Below are positions 1-14,371 of a DNA stretch of 64,000 nt, piece by piece (within the stretch, counting starts at the first letter, position 1; each line of letters opens with the position of its first letter). Below the pieces are notes generated by a model. It worked only from the letters and a program-made list of their open reading frames with translations. It had not been told where the DNA came from and did no database searches. The DNA lies in contig JAJQZP010000445.1 in NCBI GenBank assembly GCA_025403435.1, forward strand, positions 518,324-582,323. Direction: 5' to 3'. The position numbers were made by a program, and so were the translations under genes. The stretch comes from Artocarpus heterophyllus (lineage: Eukaryota > Streptophyta > Magnoliopsida > Rosales > Moraceae).

Positions 1-2159
1 CGGGTTTGTTGCCAACCTCATGCAAGAAGACGATGGCCAAACAGCGGCGCAGAGGTTCACCTCCGAAGATGGCGTTGCAAATGTTAGAGGCAGAATTCTC
101 GGAGGCACCAGCATGATCAATGCCGCTGTCTATTCCCGAGCCGACGATGAGTTCCTTTTGAATTCGGGTGTCGAATGGGACATGGAATCAGTCGAGGAGG
201 CGTACCGGTGGGTCGAAGAGAGTGTTGTGTTCCGGCCGAATTTGGCAGTTTGGCAGTCTGTTGTGAAAGAGGCTCTAGTGGAAGCTGGGGTTGGTCCGGA
301 CAATGGGTTCAGTGTTGATCATAAGCTTGGAACCAAAGTTACGGGTTCGACCTTCGATGGAGTGGGGAAGAGACATGGAGCTGTGGAGCTGCTCAATAGA
401 GGAGATCTGAGAAACTTGCGAGTTGCTGTTCATGCAAGTGTGGACAGAATCATCTTTTCAAAACAAGGATCAAGTATGTTGAAATTATATCTTTCTTTTT
501 ATAAAGTTTCTTTCTTTATTAATTATTCTATGAGTAGTTTTTTTTTTTTTTTTTTTTTTAAGAAATCATGTACTTGATTATTATGCATTTGTGGGGACCA
601 AACCGCGGACACTGTGATATTGGCAAAGTCAACAAAATAAATAAATTAATAAATATCATTGCCAATACAACTAGCAAAAAAAAGTAGAAGACCAACTATA
701 TTTGTAGAATGTTTTTTTTTTTTAATCTTTTGTGATTATTTTTCACAAATTCATGTCCTAATGGTAGGGTCCACAAAATCAAGTATTGCACAATTTGAAA
801 TTGCTTTCTTAAATTGTTTTTTTTTTATTTGTTTAATAATAGTTTGAGTTGGCAACAATTTGCTAATGCATCATGATGATATATATCCTTCTTCCATATT
901 TGTATTATTAAGCAGCTTGATTACTATTATTAATAATAGTTGTTTAAAAATATAGTTCAAATCAACATATTAAATCTAAAATACTATAGTAATTTATATG
1001 CGCTAAGGGAAAATATTATAACAAAATTAGTTAGAGCTATTTTTTTTAATTTTAACTATGTTCCCAAACAAATTTTAAGTTCTTTCTTCTTCATTTTTGA
1101 AATTTACAGGACCTTCTGCAATCGGAGTCATCTACACTGATTCAAATGGGAAGTCTCACCAAGCACATATACACTACAAAGGAGAGATTATTCTTAGTGC
1201 CGGTGCAATTGGAAGCCCTCAACTTCTTCTACTTAGTGGAGTCGGCTCAGATTCCTACCTTTCCTCACTAAATATTCCTGTAATCCATTCCCAACCAAAT
1301 GTTGGAAAATTCATGGCTGACAATCCTCGTAACAACATCAATCTCGTAATTCCATTCCCATTCGACCAATCTCCCGCACAAGTTGTAGGAATCACTAGTG
1401 ACTATTTCATAGAGACTGTCTCTTATAGCTTACCATTCTATCCAATTCCATTACCCTTTAGCCTTATTCCCAGCTCAGCTTCCACAGATTTGAGCATCGC
1501 AACCATTGCTGAGAAAATCATCGGACCGTTGTCCCATGGCTCACTCCAGCTAGCTTCTTCGGATGACATAAAAGCTACCCCGCATGTCAAATTCAACTAC
1601 TTTTCCAATCCCATCGACCTTTCTCGATGCGTCAGTGCCATGAGAAAGATGGGCAATTTGTTGGAAACAAATTCGATGGATCAGTTTAAGTACAAGGATT
1701 ACAATGGTGATAGGGGTTTCATGTTCTTGGGGTCAAGTCTACCGTCAAATTGGTCCAATGATTCATCAATAGAGGCATATTGCCGGAGCACTGTCACAAC
1801 TTTTTGGCATTGCCATGGCGGGTGTCTTGTGGGGAAGGTGGTCGATGGTGATTTTCATGTCATGGGGATTAACTCACTTCGAGTTGTGGATGGTTCAACT
1901 TTCAGCGTCTCGCCGGGGACCAATCCTCAAGCCACTCTAATGATGTTAGGCCGGTGAGTTATTTATTATAGTTAATCATGTTTGCAGTTAAATTTGTATA
2001 GCAAAGCAAACTTTTTCTTTTCTAATTACTCCTCCTAATCGTTCAGTTTAAATTAACTTTTTCTTTTATATGAGCAGGTATATGGGGCTTAAGATGCTGA
2101 GAGAAAGAAGAAACCACAAATTTAAAGATCTTACGTCGCAAAATTCTTGCATTTTATAG
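1..2159 (+). CDS. GMC oxidoreductase, (R)-mandelonitrile lyase-like (gene A), 5' truncated by window edge
   Basis: Exons read as 1-473 (start outside the window), 1110-1953 and 2078-2159, with GT-AG introns whose phases match the two paralogues. The family is FAD-dependent and secreted; members include Prunus hydroxynitrile lyases and HOTHEAD-type proteins. Visible motifs are GRILGGTSMINA (first GMC signature), [20 protein letters not shown] (second signature, near 1180-1240), and a C-terminal block with GGCLVGKVVDG followed by PGTNPQ. The usual catalytic segment FWHYHGG reads FWHCHGG here (about 1806-1826), a Tyr-to-Cys change absent from gene C. The second catalytic position is Asn (PGTNPQ), as in HOTHEAD-like proteins, and not the His of Prunus lyases. 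A missing G in exon 4 relative to gene C gives a different, shorter tail. No stop interrupts the visible exons. Whether it cleaves cyanohydrins or oxidises an alcohol cannot be told from sequence. Confidence 0.85.
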
Positions 2160-2257
2160 GCGATAGAATTTCTTAATGCAGTCAATATTATAAGATCCCG
2201 TTCTAAAAGGAAGAAAAAAAGTTAGGAGTTCCTAAAATCTCTAATTTTTAAGCTAAA

Positions 2258-2294
<37 letters not shown>

Positions 2295-2444
2295 TTCTTT
2301 CCTCTTAAAAAAACACAAATTTGCTATCATTCTTTTTGAATGTATTGTTAGCAAATTTTATCTCATGAATAAATAAATCAAAAAAAGTTTACTTATTATA
2401 AAATTGTGCTATTCTGGTCTTGAAGAAACTTGGCATGGCTTGCA

Positions 2445-4943
2445 CACTAAATGGTAATGGTAACGGAATAGAATGGAAAAGAAAATTGATTCCTTTCTTC
2501 GGTTGTAATTTTAGGAATACTATCGAATGGAATATGAATATTTTCATAGTATGTTGGAAAGTTAGTATTTTATATATCAATATATTTAATATAATATATA
2601 AAATGTAATATAATATAAAACTATAATTATATAATATATTACGTAATTACAAGTATTGAATATTATAATATTATTATAATGGTTAATATATAGAATAAAA
2701 TGTAATTATAATATTAGTAATTATATTTTTGTTGTTACGATATATAAAATATAATATATGATAACGATATAGAATATGATAATATTATGATAATGGTTAA
2801 TATAAATTTAAAGTATTAAAATTGAAAAATAGAGTTGCATAAGCAGTATTTGTCAAATATATATGGTGTTGAAACTTCATGGCCTGGGCCATATCGTAAT
2901 TATTAGGGAGAAAATTACACGTTATGTCACATTTTTAAAAATTGTGTTTATTTATGCCATACTAAATTCATATTATATGTTAAGTTGTGCTACAAATGAA
3001 CATATGTAGTATTTATAAAAAGCAAATCTTGAAAGATGACATTTATAAAAATTCTCCTTATTTAGACCAAAAGAAACAAACTTAGATCCTCTTTCTTCTT
3101 TTGTCTCTCTTTTTAATCCTCCAATCAATTTTAAACATGTCTTATTAAAAATTCCAACTCAACTATACACTCTTCTCTTGCAAATAACAATCATTGTATT
3201 AAAACGCACTAATCAAATAAGACCCATGAGAATCCCACCTTTTCTCTCCATGATACCTCCTATTAGGGATGTTCACCAAATCTGTATATTTGTTCAATCC
3301 AATCCAATTTGTTGCATTTGATCGAATTATAAAGATTGCATATTGGCAATATATTAGGATTTTTCCAATTTAATATGCACGGATTGAGTATCTCCCAATT
3401 CATGTAATTCATGAATCAAAAATATATATGTTATATAAATTGTGTATATATAACTTCTTCTAATACTACAACAATGTTTATAAATCTAAACTTTTAAAAC
3501 TTATTACTTGTATATTTATTAGCTCAAAAAAAATAGCCAACTTAATTTTTAGTCCAATTGTCATACTTATTTGTTTGTTCTAATGGATTATAGTGTTACA
3601 ATTTAATTTATTGTTAAGGACTTGCGTTCAATTTTATTGTTATGTGTTGGATTTTGTTGAACTATGTGTTATGTTATAATTTTTATTTTTATTTTTTTAA
3701 TGAATTTAAATAACTCAATCTATGAACCTGCTAAATCCAATCCATAAATTTTATGTTTTTGGATTGAATTGGGGCTTCAAGATTGGTTTCAAATCGAGAT
3801 TTTCCCAATCTATAGTAATATATTGGATTATAAATTGACTTCTAATATGTGTAATTCCATCTATAAACACCTCTACTTCCTATTGAAGATATCTGCATGG
3901 TTTTTTTTTTTCTTCCTTTATAAAAACAACCATTTCAAATGTAAAAATTACACAATTAAATTCTCTCCTTATTCTTTCTCAAATTTCTTCATTTGCTTCT
4001 AAGATTTTAGGAGGTTACCTTGGTATCGACCCCTTATTCTCCCCTTGGACGGCTTCTAATTGTCCCATAATGTGCAAGCTTTAAGGAGGGGGCATTGAAT
4101 AGTTATGGGTTGCCATGGTGGGGTCTAGAGGTGGAAGGGGGGGTCTACAGGTGGTTGGTATAGAGGCTGATTGGTACAAGAAGGAAGGTTTCAAAATAGC
4201 TATTTAGGTCCTTATGTTGTTAGGAGCATAGATCTAGGCGGGGATTGGGGTTGGCTGGTTTAGCTAGTCTTGGTGCCAGTGGCAAAGGAATGGAGATTCT
4301 CAACAAAGTTAGGTAGGGGAAATGGCAAGAGAAGTGATGGCATAGGGGTTGTGCTTATGATGATGTATTACTCTCTCGAGTGGATTTATGCATCTTTCCT
4401 TGTGATAGCTTGCTATGGTGTTTTGCCTCTAATTGTCCTGAACAAATATGTTATTCGTACCTCAACAGTTGCTTTCAGTGCGTGTTTAGTTTTCTATAAA
4501 GGAGTTGATGTTTTCACCTAGTTGGTTTGGTTTTTGTGTTTTATTTTTGTTTTGTTTTGTTTTGTTTATAATAACGAAGGCGGTTTCTACACTTTTGGGA
4601 TTTGTTATGAATTCACCAGATATAAATGTGGATGGATGTTTGTTTTCTTGGGAGGTGTCAATTGGCGGCCTGAATGGTGGCACTAGTACTATTTAGTCTT
4701 GCCTTTCAAAATCCATCGATTATGGGGCCCTTATTAAAAAAAAAAAAGCATTACACGTGCTCGATTCCACTATGTTGAGATACTTTCCCACTATTGGCCC
4801 TCAAGTGCATGTTTCTCCCATTGAGCTTTATCAGAATTTACTAGTAGATCCAATCTTGTTGGAGGGTTTGTTCTCATGTGTTAAGGGGTCTTATTGTTTT
4901 TATGTTAGAATAAATGCCCTTAAATCATGTGATGTTTTGTGAT

Positions 4944-4980
<37 letters not shown>

Positions 4981-5840
4981 GTGAATTTTTCATTCTATTT
5001 TGTGTGCACATTGTATTTTGAATACTTTATGAATGTCATTAAAATTTCATAATTATTTATGTGACTTTAAATATTATATATAAGTGTAATATATAAAATG
5101 ATAATATCTAAGGATGATAATTAACATGATTAGGAATATATAATTGATTACTATAATTAATTATTCAATTAAATTATAGAATCTTTAACTAAGCTTTGCT
5201 AGTGTAGGCTATTTTCATTAAGAATAGAACAGTCTTATTCAAACTGTTAATATAGTGAGTCACTAAATTAGTGCATTGTACATAATTAAATTATGTAGGA
5301 CCAGCACATGATGTGATATGAACGTTCAAATAATTCTCGTTAGAATGTAGCAAGTTCTAATCACATCGACATATGATCATGTACGAGATGGTTGTAATCT
5401 TGAGCTGTTAGCAAACGTATATTTATGGAATTATAGCTTTTGATTTATTAGGTATGGATTCATGAATCAAATTTTATCTCTTGCATTCTAGAAACATGGC
5501 GAAGTAAGTAGCTAAGAATGTTGATATTATAAGATGAAATCCATTCATTCTTTAATAAGAAGTAGATAAATAATATTCTTAAGTATTGATTCGGGTTTTA
5601 AAAAATATATGCACCCAATCTGTGATTAAGTTCATGAATTATTATTCATTAGAGAATCAATGGCAAACAAGGATAAAAAAGTAATTAGAGTGGTTATCAG
5701 ATTTTACCTAGATTTAATTATGAATTATTCATGGAGAATTATTTTATATGCAATGACTATATCCAATGGTAACTCTAGAATATGATTAATTGTATCATAA
5801 TTACAAGAGTACAATTCTAAATTTCTAGGAGGGTAATGTT
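2445..5840. repeat. Spacer repeat unit, copy 1, no gene recognised
   Basis: This AT-rich unit starts with a GGTAATGG-type run after gene A and ends near CTAGGAGGGTAATGTTGG. It includes ATA-rich low-complexity sequence (2580-2810), a G-rich patch (4080-4300) and a TA microsatellite (4946-4977). Copy 2 follows directly at 5850-9850 with clear divergence, and copy 3 lies in the right arm (60750-64000) almost unchanged. No transposon coding domain was recognised. Open frames of 60-85 codons here are not conserved between copies as proteins. Confidence 0.75.
4946..4977. repeat. TA dinucleotide microsatellite
   Basis: An uninterrupted TA run after GATTGATA. The same locus in other copies is at about 8972-8992 and 63260-63290, with different lengths, so it varies between copies. 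Confidence 0.95.
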
Positions 5841-5849
5841 GGAATTAAT

Positions 5850-8800
5850 AAAATGGTAATGGTAATGGTAGTGATAATGGTAATGGAAATGGAATAGAAT
5901 GGAATAGAAAATTGATTCATTTCTTTGGTTATAATTTTAAGAATACCATCGAATGGAATATGAATACTTTCATGATGACTAAATAATCCTTGTGTTATAA
6001 AGCTAGGATTTTATATATCAATATATTTAGTATAATACATAAAATGTAATATAATATAATACTATAATTATATAATATATTACGTAATTATAAGTATAGA
6101 ATAAAATAATATTATGTTAATGGTTAATATATAGAATAAAATGCAATTATAATATTATAATTGTATTAGTAATTATATTTTTGTTGTTACAATATATAAA
6201 ATATAATATATAATAATGATATAGAATATGATAATATTATGATAATGGTCAATATAAATTTGAAGAATATTATAGATGTAATTATAACATTATGATTATA
6301 TTAATAATTATATTTTTATTATTGTAATATATAATATATATAAAATATAATATCACATAAAAATAATAATATTTAATTATAATCTAATTACAATATTACA
6401 AATAAATTATATTATACTAACATATTGATATATTATATTATATTTTAATAAATATAGATAAATTATAATTACAATTATAATTATGTATTACTTTATGTAA
6501 GTATAGCATATAATACAATATAATACATACAAATATTAGAATTACAATATCATGTGAATATATAATTGTATTATTAATTATATTATCATAATTATATTAA
6601 TAATATAATATATCATGATCATAATATATAATATTATATTATTAATGTAGTATTATCATAATTATAATATTCAATGTTGATAACAATGCCAAGAGAGGTC
6701 CATTGTGGGTTTATCATACACTTATACCACTTCCTCATATAAGTTTAAACCATACAATTTTTGTTTTGAAGTGTAAACCATACAAATTCTAAAAAAATAA
6801 AAGGAATTTTATGAAATTTGTTACACCTTTGTGTTATTTAGAAGTATATTATAGACTTTCGTTACACCTTTATATTATTTAGAAGTATATTACAAACTTT
6901 CTCACAAAAATTATTAAAATTGAAAAATAGAATCGCATAAGCAGTATTTGTCAAATATATATGGTGTTGAAACTTCATGGCCTGGGCCACATCGTAATTA
7001 TTTAGGGACAAAATTGCACATTGTGCCACATTTTTAAAAGTTGTGTTTATTTATGCCATACTTCATTCATATTACATGTTAAGTTATACTACGAATGAAC
7101 ATGTGTAGTATTTATAAAAATTCTCCTTATTTAGACCAAAAGAAATGAACTTAGATCCTTTTTTTCTTTTGTCTCTCTTTTTATTCCTCCAATCAATTTT
7201 AAACATGTCTTATTAAAAATTCCAACTCAACTATACAGTCTTCTCTTGCAAATAACAATCGTTGTATTAAAATGCACTGATCAAATAGGACTCATGAGAA
7301 TCCTACCTTTTCTCTCCATGATACCCCCTATTAGGGGTGTTCACAAAATCTGTATATTTGTTCGATCCAATCCAATTTGTTGCATTTGATCGAATTATAA
7401 AGATTGCATATTGGCAATATATTAGGATTTTTCCAATTTAATATGCACGGATTAAGTATCTACCAATTCATGTAATTCATGAATCGAAAATATATACGTT
7501 ATATAAATTGTGTATATATAACTTCTTCTAATACTACAACAATGTTTATAAGTAAACTTATTACTTGTATATATATTAGCTCAAAAAAAATAGCCAACTT
7601 AATTTTTAGTCCAATCGTCATACTTATTTGTTTGTTCTAATGTATTATAGTGCTACAATTTAATTTATTATTAAGGACTTGTGTTCGATTTCATTGTTAT
7701 GTGTTGGATTTTATTGAACTATGTGTTATGTTATAATTTTTATTTTTATTTTTTTTAATGAATTTAAATGACTCAATCTATGAACCCGCTAAATCCAACC
7801 CACAAAATTTAATGTTTTTGGATTGAATTGGGGCTTCAAGATTGGTTTCAGATTAAGATTTTCCCAATCCATAGTAACATATTGGATTATAGATTGACTT
7901 CTAATATGTGTAATTCAATCTATAAACATCCCTACTTCCCATTAAAGATATCTGCATGGGTTTTTCCTTCCTTTATAAAGACAACCATTTCAAATGTAAA
8001 AATTACACAATTAAATTCTCTCTCAAATTTTCTTCATTTGCTTCTAGGATTTTAGAAGGTTACTTTGGTATCAACCCTTTATTCTCCCCTTGGATGGCTT
8101 CTAACTGTCCCATAATGCGCAAGCCTTAAGGAGGGGACATCGACTAGTTGTGGGGTTTAAGATGGAAGGGGGTCCAGAGATGGTTGGTATAGAGGCTGAT
8201 TGATACAGCAAGGAGGGTTTCAAAATAGTTGTTTAGGTCCTCAGTCCTTTAGGAGCTCAGATCTGGGCGGGGTTAGGGGTTGGCTGGTTCAGCTAGTTTT
8301 GGTGCTAGTGGTTGAGGAATGGTGATTCTCAACAAGTTTAGGCAAGGGAAATGGCTAGAGGAGTGATGGCATAAGGGTTGTGCATCTGATGATGTATTAC
8401 TCTCTCAAGTGGATTTATGCATCTTTTGTCATGATAGCTTGCTATGGTGTTTTCCTGATGATAGCTTGCCTCTAATTGTCCTAAACAAATATGTTATCTA
8501 TACCTCGATAGTTGCTTTCAGTGTATGTTTGGTTTTCTATAAAAGAGTTGATGTTTTCACTTAGTTGGTTTGGTTTTTGTGTTTTGTTTTTGTTTAGTTT
8601 ATAATAATGAAGGTAGTTTCTACACTTTCGAGATTTTTTATGAATCCACTAGATATAAATGTGGATGGATTTTTTTTTCTCAGGAGGTGTCTAGTGACAA
8701 CTTGAATGGTGGCACTAGTGCTCTTTAGTCTTGCCTTTTAGAATCCATTGATTACAGGGGCCTTATTAAAAAAAGCATTACATGTGCTCGATTCCACTAT

Positions 8801-9850
8801 GTTGAGATACTTTCCTCCTATTAGGCCTCAAGTGCACATTTCTCCTATTGAGCTTCATCAGAATTTACTAGTGGATCCAATCTTGTTGGAGGGTTTGGTC
8901 TCATGTGTTAAGGGGTCTTATTGTTTATATGTTAGGATAAATGCCCTTAAATCAAGCGATATTTTGTAAATAACATATATATATATATATATAAAGTTAA
9001 TTTTTCATTCTATTTTGTGTGCATATTGTATTTTGAATACTTTATGAATGTCATTAAAATTCTTTAATTATGTATGTGACTTTAAATATTATATATAAGT
9101 GTTATACATAAAAGGATAATATCTAAGAATGATAATTAACATGATTAGGAATATGTAATTGATTTCTATAATTGATTACTCAATTAAATTATAGAATCTT
9201 TAACTGAGCGTTGCTAGTACAGGCTATTCCCATTGAGAATAGAACAGTCTTGTTCGAACCGTTAATATAGTGAGTCACTAAATTAGTGTATTGTATATAA
9301 TGAAATTATATGGGACCAGTACATGATATGATATGGACGGTCAAATAATTCATGTTAGAATGTAGCAAGTTCTAATCACATTGACATATGCTTATATATG
9401 AGATGATCGTAATCTTGAGCTATTAGCAAACTTATATTTATGGAATTATATCTTTTGATTTATTCGGCATGGATTCATGAATCAAATTTTATCTCTTGTA
9501 TTCTAGAAACATGGTGAAGTAAGTAGCTGAGAATGTTAATATTATAAGATAGGATCTATTCATTCTTTAAAAAGAAGTAGATAAATAATATTCTTAATTA
9601 TTGATTCAGGTTTTAAATAATATATGCACTCAATCCGTGATTAAGTTCATGAATTATTATTCATCAGAGAATCAATGGCAAACAAGGATAAAAAAGTATT
9701 AGAGAGGTTATCGGATTTTACCTAGATTTAATTATGAATTATTTATGGATGATTATTTTATATGCAATGACTATATCAAATAAACAACTCTAGAATATTA
9801 TTAATTGTATCTATAATTTCAAGAATGCAATTTTAAATTTCTAGTAGAGT
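5850..9850. repeat. Spacer repeat unit, copy 2 (diverged tandem copy)
   Basis: This repeats the order of blocks in 2445-5840: the GGTAATGG run, AT-rich tract, GGTTTGATCCAATCC-like segment, G-rich patch, TA microsatellite at about 8972-8992, and the CTAGTAGAGTAAT end. It has many substitutions and about 600 bp of additional AT-rich sequence around 6270-6900. No gene is supported. Confidence 0.75.
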
Positions 9851-11401
9851 AATATATTAATTAAATTATTAATTTAAGAATTTAATTAATATATTACTAG
9901 CCAACATGTGTACGGTGGCGGCAACTGGAGGTGACAGCCACAGTGATATGTTGGGCATGCAGGGGGAGAAAAAGGGAAAAAAGAAAGGAAAGAAAGAAGA
10001 AAAGAAAACAAGGAGATCAAGGTGGGGGTTGACGTGAGGAACCTTTTGGGTGGGGGTGGGGGTTGGAATATGATTTAATCAGATCATTCTCTCTCTCTCT
10101 CTTGTTTTTTTTTTTTAGAATTAAAAAGAAGATTCTTCAAAAATGAATTTTGCTACCCCAAAGTTGTCAAAATTTTCAAATTGGCCAAAAATTATGAATT
10201 TTTTTCAATTCAAACCATGGGTTTTAGAAGAAGCCCTATAAATGATATTTATTAGTGAAAGTATTTCTTCCTCGGAATTTTTTTCGTTGCTTTGAAATTA
10301 TCTTCTAGAACATTAATATGAAAATATATATACGACAATTTTACTTGTAAAAATGACGAAAAATATGTGAAATTTACTTTTTAAAAGAGTCGCAGATGAT
10401 TTCGGATCCACTATTCTGATCAACTCAGAGTTTGAGGCGAATAAAAAACTGAGTAACTAATCCTACATCAATTTGTATTAGCCAAAATCCTAGATCTATA
10501 GGTGTTCCATATTTGTTTGAATGTCTCAATATCCATCCCTTAACATCTCATCTAAATAATTGATTACTAGAAAAGAACAAGAATTGATTAAAGGCACTCT
10601 AATATTTGCCCTTTAGTGGATGTTTGTTTTAATCTTGTGATATGAATCACGGTTATAATGAATACAGTAGTTGATTAAAAAAATTTATGGCAATCAATGA
10701 GCATTGACCTTAGATAGCTTTTAATGAATTTTCGTTGGCCACTTGTTCTTATGTTGCTCGCACGACCTTTTTAATTGCATCTTCTTTATTTATATAAAAT
10801 CCACATTAATAATGTATCCCCTGATTCTAGAATTTCAATTCTTTTTTTTATTCCAATTTTTTTTCAATTTATAAATTTTTAACACAAGTGTAATTTAATC
10901 ATTGAAAAAGAATACCTTTTTAAAAACATAAATTTATTGAATTTTTTTTGAAGTGGTTATATATAAGAGTTTCATTTTATGTGTTAAAATTAGGGAAATT
11001 ATAGTTTACTTCTTAGATTTCAAAATAACAAGAGTTTGTTGGGGGAGAAATTGTCATGGAATTTTTTACCTTTTTCTCATTTTATATGACATCTTTAATT
11101 AATTCTTTAAGTTAAGCGACTGCTTAACCTATTATAACAAGTCCTGATATAAAATATAATTAAAGTATGCACTTATATTAATAAAAAAAAGCTTACCCTT
11201 AGAAAGTCGTCCATATAAATATGTGCGAGGAGATACTAGGTAAATATGAATAGTTATTTTGGCGTATAGGTAGTCATCTGTATATTTTAGAGTTCACACA
11301 TATAGTAAAGTTTCTTCTTCTCTCTTTACTCTTTTTTTCTTTTTTCTTTTTTCTTTTTTTTTTTTAACATCTGACTAATTAGAGAACGTATAATATTGAT
11401 C
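9851..11401. other. Spacer, no gene recognised
   Basis: AT-rich sequence with a GC-richer start (9900-10070, including a purine-rich AAAGGAAAG run), a CT run near 10087-10105 and several poly-T runs. No open frame over 60 codons and no transposon motif was recognised. Confidence 0.6.
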
Positions 11402-12785
11402 GCTATTAAATTGGTGAATTTTGGACTTCTTGTTTGTGTGACCTATTTGTATAATCAAACAAATTTATTTGACAATGGGACTTTTTGTGGTACTCTATTT
11501 ATATATTTATAGATTATCATAAAAATTTTAGGGTCAAAGCAATTTTATTTTAATTATTCAAGTATGATGATCATGTGTTATTCACTGCTTTATGTGTTCA
11601 AGGTTTATTTTGTCTCTGAATTCTAATTCATATTTTGAGTTGTGGAAAATTTATTTGAAGCTAATTTTTGGAAATTTTAGGTGTCTAATACATGTAGGAA
11701 TTTTATGAGATTATTTCGTGATATAGATAATGTATTATATGAATATTTGTTAAGGTTGCTCACTATTTTGTATTGTTGGCAAATTTTGTGTTATGAATTG
11801 AATGACTTATTTTATTTATCTAATGGAATTTTTATGGCTAAAGAAAAATTACGGTAATTCATATATATGTTAATTATGTCCTTGCAAAATTTCATGCCTT
11901 AATTGTATATGAATTGTGAGTTATTGAATCATGAAAATATAAGGGTTAGGCAGGTATTAGGCAGGTATTAGTGTTTTAGGTTTTGCATGAATATTTATAC
12001 GTCAGTAAAGTGTATTTGTGTTCTTGTAATTCTTGAGACAGAAGTATGACTAATGTCATATGGTTTTGGATGATTTTATGAGAATGAATTTTTTTTTTTT
12101 ATTTGTATAGAAATGTATGACATGAACACACCAAGAAGTGAGCACATCGAGACCGCAGTGACGTCATCTAAGATAAGGTTTAAGTAAGCAAGTCAAGTAA
12201 GTACATTCTCACCTGCAACATAATAAAATTTTACGAAAAAATTTTGAGAATATGTTTTATGATAATTTTTAAGTTTGTTTTTACATGTTGTTTTCTCATG
12301 AAAACTCTTGTTACAACAAGAAAGTTTAATGAATGTTTCAATGATGAGGTATGTTGAAAGTATATCTATATATATGTATCACTTAATTAAGTGTTGCACA
12401 CCCAATGTTTATGTCTATGTTTATGATGTCCAAAGTTGGACTTATCATATTTGATTTAGGATTAGCTACCCCTCTCCTTTCATGATGGCACGCCTACGAT
12501 GATGATAATGGTACAACACTTGGGCCCCAAAGATAAAATGAATGAAGTTTTAATATGGATAATAATAATGAAAGATATGTTCTATATGAAAAAGACACTA
12601 TTATATTAATGATGCTTATGATTATGATGTTTCATAAAGGTGTTCATAAAATGTTTTATGTTGTGAGATAAGAAAGTGTACTTACTAAGCTTTTGCTTAT
12701 TTAGTTTATGATCATGTTGCAAATAAAGGTAAAAGGATCATGGAATAGGTGGAGGGCATGGATGGGCGTGTGAGCAAGGTGTTAG
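11402..12785 (+). mobile_element. TGTAACACCC-type LTR remnant, 5' truncated
   Basis: This aligns with the interior and later part of the LTR-like elements at 16725 and 20340. Shared blocks include AAGAAGTGAGCACATC, a TGACGTCA box (12159-12166), GTGTTGCACACCCA, and the GATTAGCTACCCCTCTCC and ACTTACTAAGCTTTTGCTTA segments. It ends near GGCGTGTGAGCAAGG, after which it departs from the 16725 copy. The LTR interpretation rests on the TGTAACACCC starts of its relatives. Confidence 0.6.
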
Positions 12786-14066
12786 GTATGTTTTGCCCAT
12801 AACCCGTATGTCACATCAAGGTCTGTCAGAAGGCAAATGACATGTGTCACGGCCTCCACTCACGGATCGGCCTTCATTTGATGACGGGAATGCGGCAATT
12901 TGTTGGCTTCTTGTGGTGGGTGGCTGCCTATTTGCAGGCTCTGACAATCCTATCCAAGTATGTGTCTTATCCAAGGAGGCAAGACTTGTGTTGCGGCTAG
13001 TAGGGGCCTTGTAGAGCACCTCGGGAGGACAAGCCGAGCTCTGGGGGTTAGGATTGCCTTCCTGGTTTATTTTGCCAAGGACAATTGCTGATCCGTTGAG
13101 GAGGTATTCCTTGGGGACCTTGCCGAGCTCACCCCCAACTGATATGTTTGTAATCATGGATAGTTTATATTGAAAATGCTCGAGAAAATTAAATATTTGA
13201 TCATGAAACATATGTAATGTCTTGTTTGCTTACTGAAATCTTGCAAGAATGTTACTAAAATATTTTAGTTGTTAATTATGTTTCTTTCCTGGTTGTAGGG
13301 TGTGGAAACGGAGTTGACTCATTTGGAAGTGCGTTATATGTAATCAAAGAGGTCCCTTCGAAGGCTCTGAATCCTCTAAACTCTTGAGCCTCCAGCTTAT
13401 TCTTCAGGTTCCTTCCTTCTTCTACTTCTTTTTTTTTGAAATAGAGATGGTGTGTTTGTGAGTTTGCCTTTAAAAATGGTATTGGCTTCGTCGGTTTAAA
13501 CGACGAATGGTGTTTAGATATATTTGTAGTCATGGATATTTTCTATTGGAAATACTTAAGAGAACTGAAATATTTGATCATGAAATATTTGCAACAATAT
13601 GATTAAGTCAACAATCGTAAATTTCAAAATACTCTTTCTCATCTTTTCAATCAACTAAATATCATTCTAAATAGAATGAGTTCCTGATATATGGTGATAA
13701 TTGGAGAATTTCAATGATATGAAGAAGGATCTCATACATTCGAGAATTTATTCTATACATAGAGTCAAACAATATAAAATACAATAAAACATTTAGAAAG
13801 GTAATATAAAACACAAATAAAGTGGTACAAGTAGAACAATTAACTATTTTGATGGGTTAGAAAATAAGCACAAGATTCTTGGGCCATTGCCTGGGCTGAC
13901 AGGAGGAGGCATAAGATTTGTTTCCACGATAAAGGTTTTAGGTATTGTGACTATTTTTAGAATGAAGTATTGAGAATGAATAGTTTTTTGCGCTTCAAAT
14001 TGTTACTTTTAATTATTATGAGTTTTAACTTGCCGGAGTTAGAGTTCTCCAACCAAAGGGAGGATG

Positions 14067-14371
14067 ATAGAGAACAAAATCAAAATATTAGGATTTTAAA
14101 TTATAGGAGTAAAGTTATTTTATAATTTGAATTATTCGAAGTTATTTTATATTTATATTTATGTTTTGTTTGAGTTTAAATATTATTAGAATTTATATTT
14201 CTATAAATATAGGTGATATATGTGTTCTCTCTATAGACTGATGATTGATTAATTGAATATAGATATTCTCTTTCTATATTCTTCTTCTCTCTAATTGTTC
14301 TCTACTCTCTTTCATCCATCTCGTTCTTCCTCTATTTGTCCCCCTTTCTTTTGGTCTACAGGTATTACATC
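14067..14371 (+). mobile_element. Small solo-LTR-like element (copia or TRIM type)
   Basis: A purine-rich run (AAAGGGAGGA) is followed by TGATAGAGAAC, an AT-rich body with TATAAATATAG, a CT-rich leader-like tract (14265-14350), and an end near GTATTACATCA. This is the usual shape of a short plant LTR behind a polypurine tract. The same block is at about 33270-33580 in the right copy. No target duplication was confirmed. Confidence 0.4.

Larger units (their letters stand above)
1..5690 (+). repeat. Left arm of a nearly identical direct duplication (partner 58318-64000)
   Basis: Base 1 aligns with 58318 and base 5690 with 64000, with only scattered substitutions and one- to few-base indels. 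The arm covers gene A from within exon 2, its introns, and about 3.5 kb of downstream spacer. Both arms run off the window, so the true length is unknown. It is either a recent segmental duplication or two haplotypes assembled in tandem. Confidence 0.95.

Noticed and set aside
12816..13211. 131-codon minus-strand frame, partly repeated at 32004-32225
   Set aside because: The two duplicated copies do not keep the same frame length and no domain is visible, so a chance frame in duplicated DNA is likelier.
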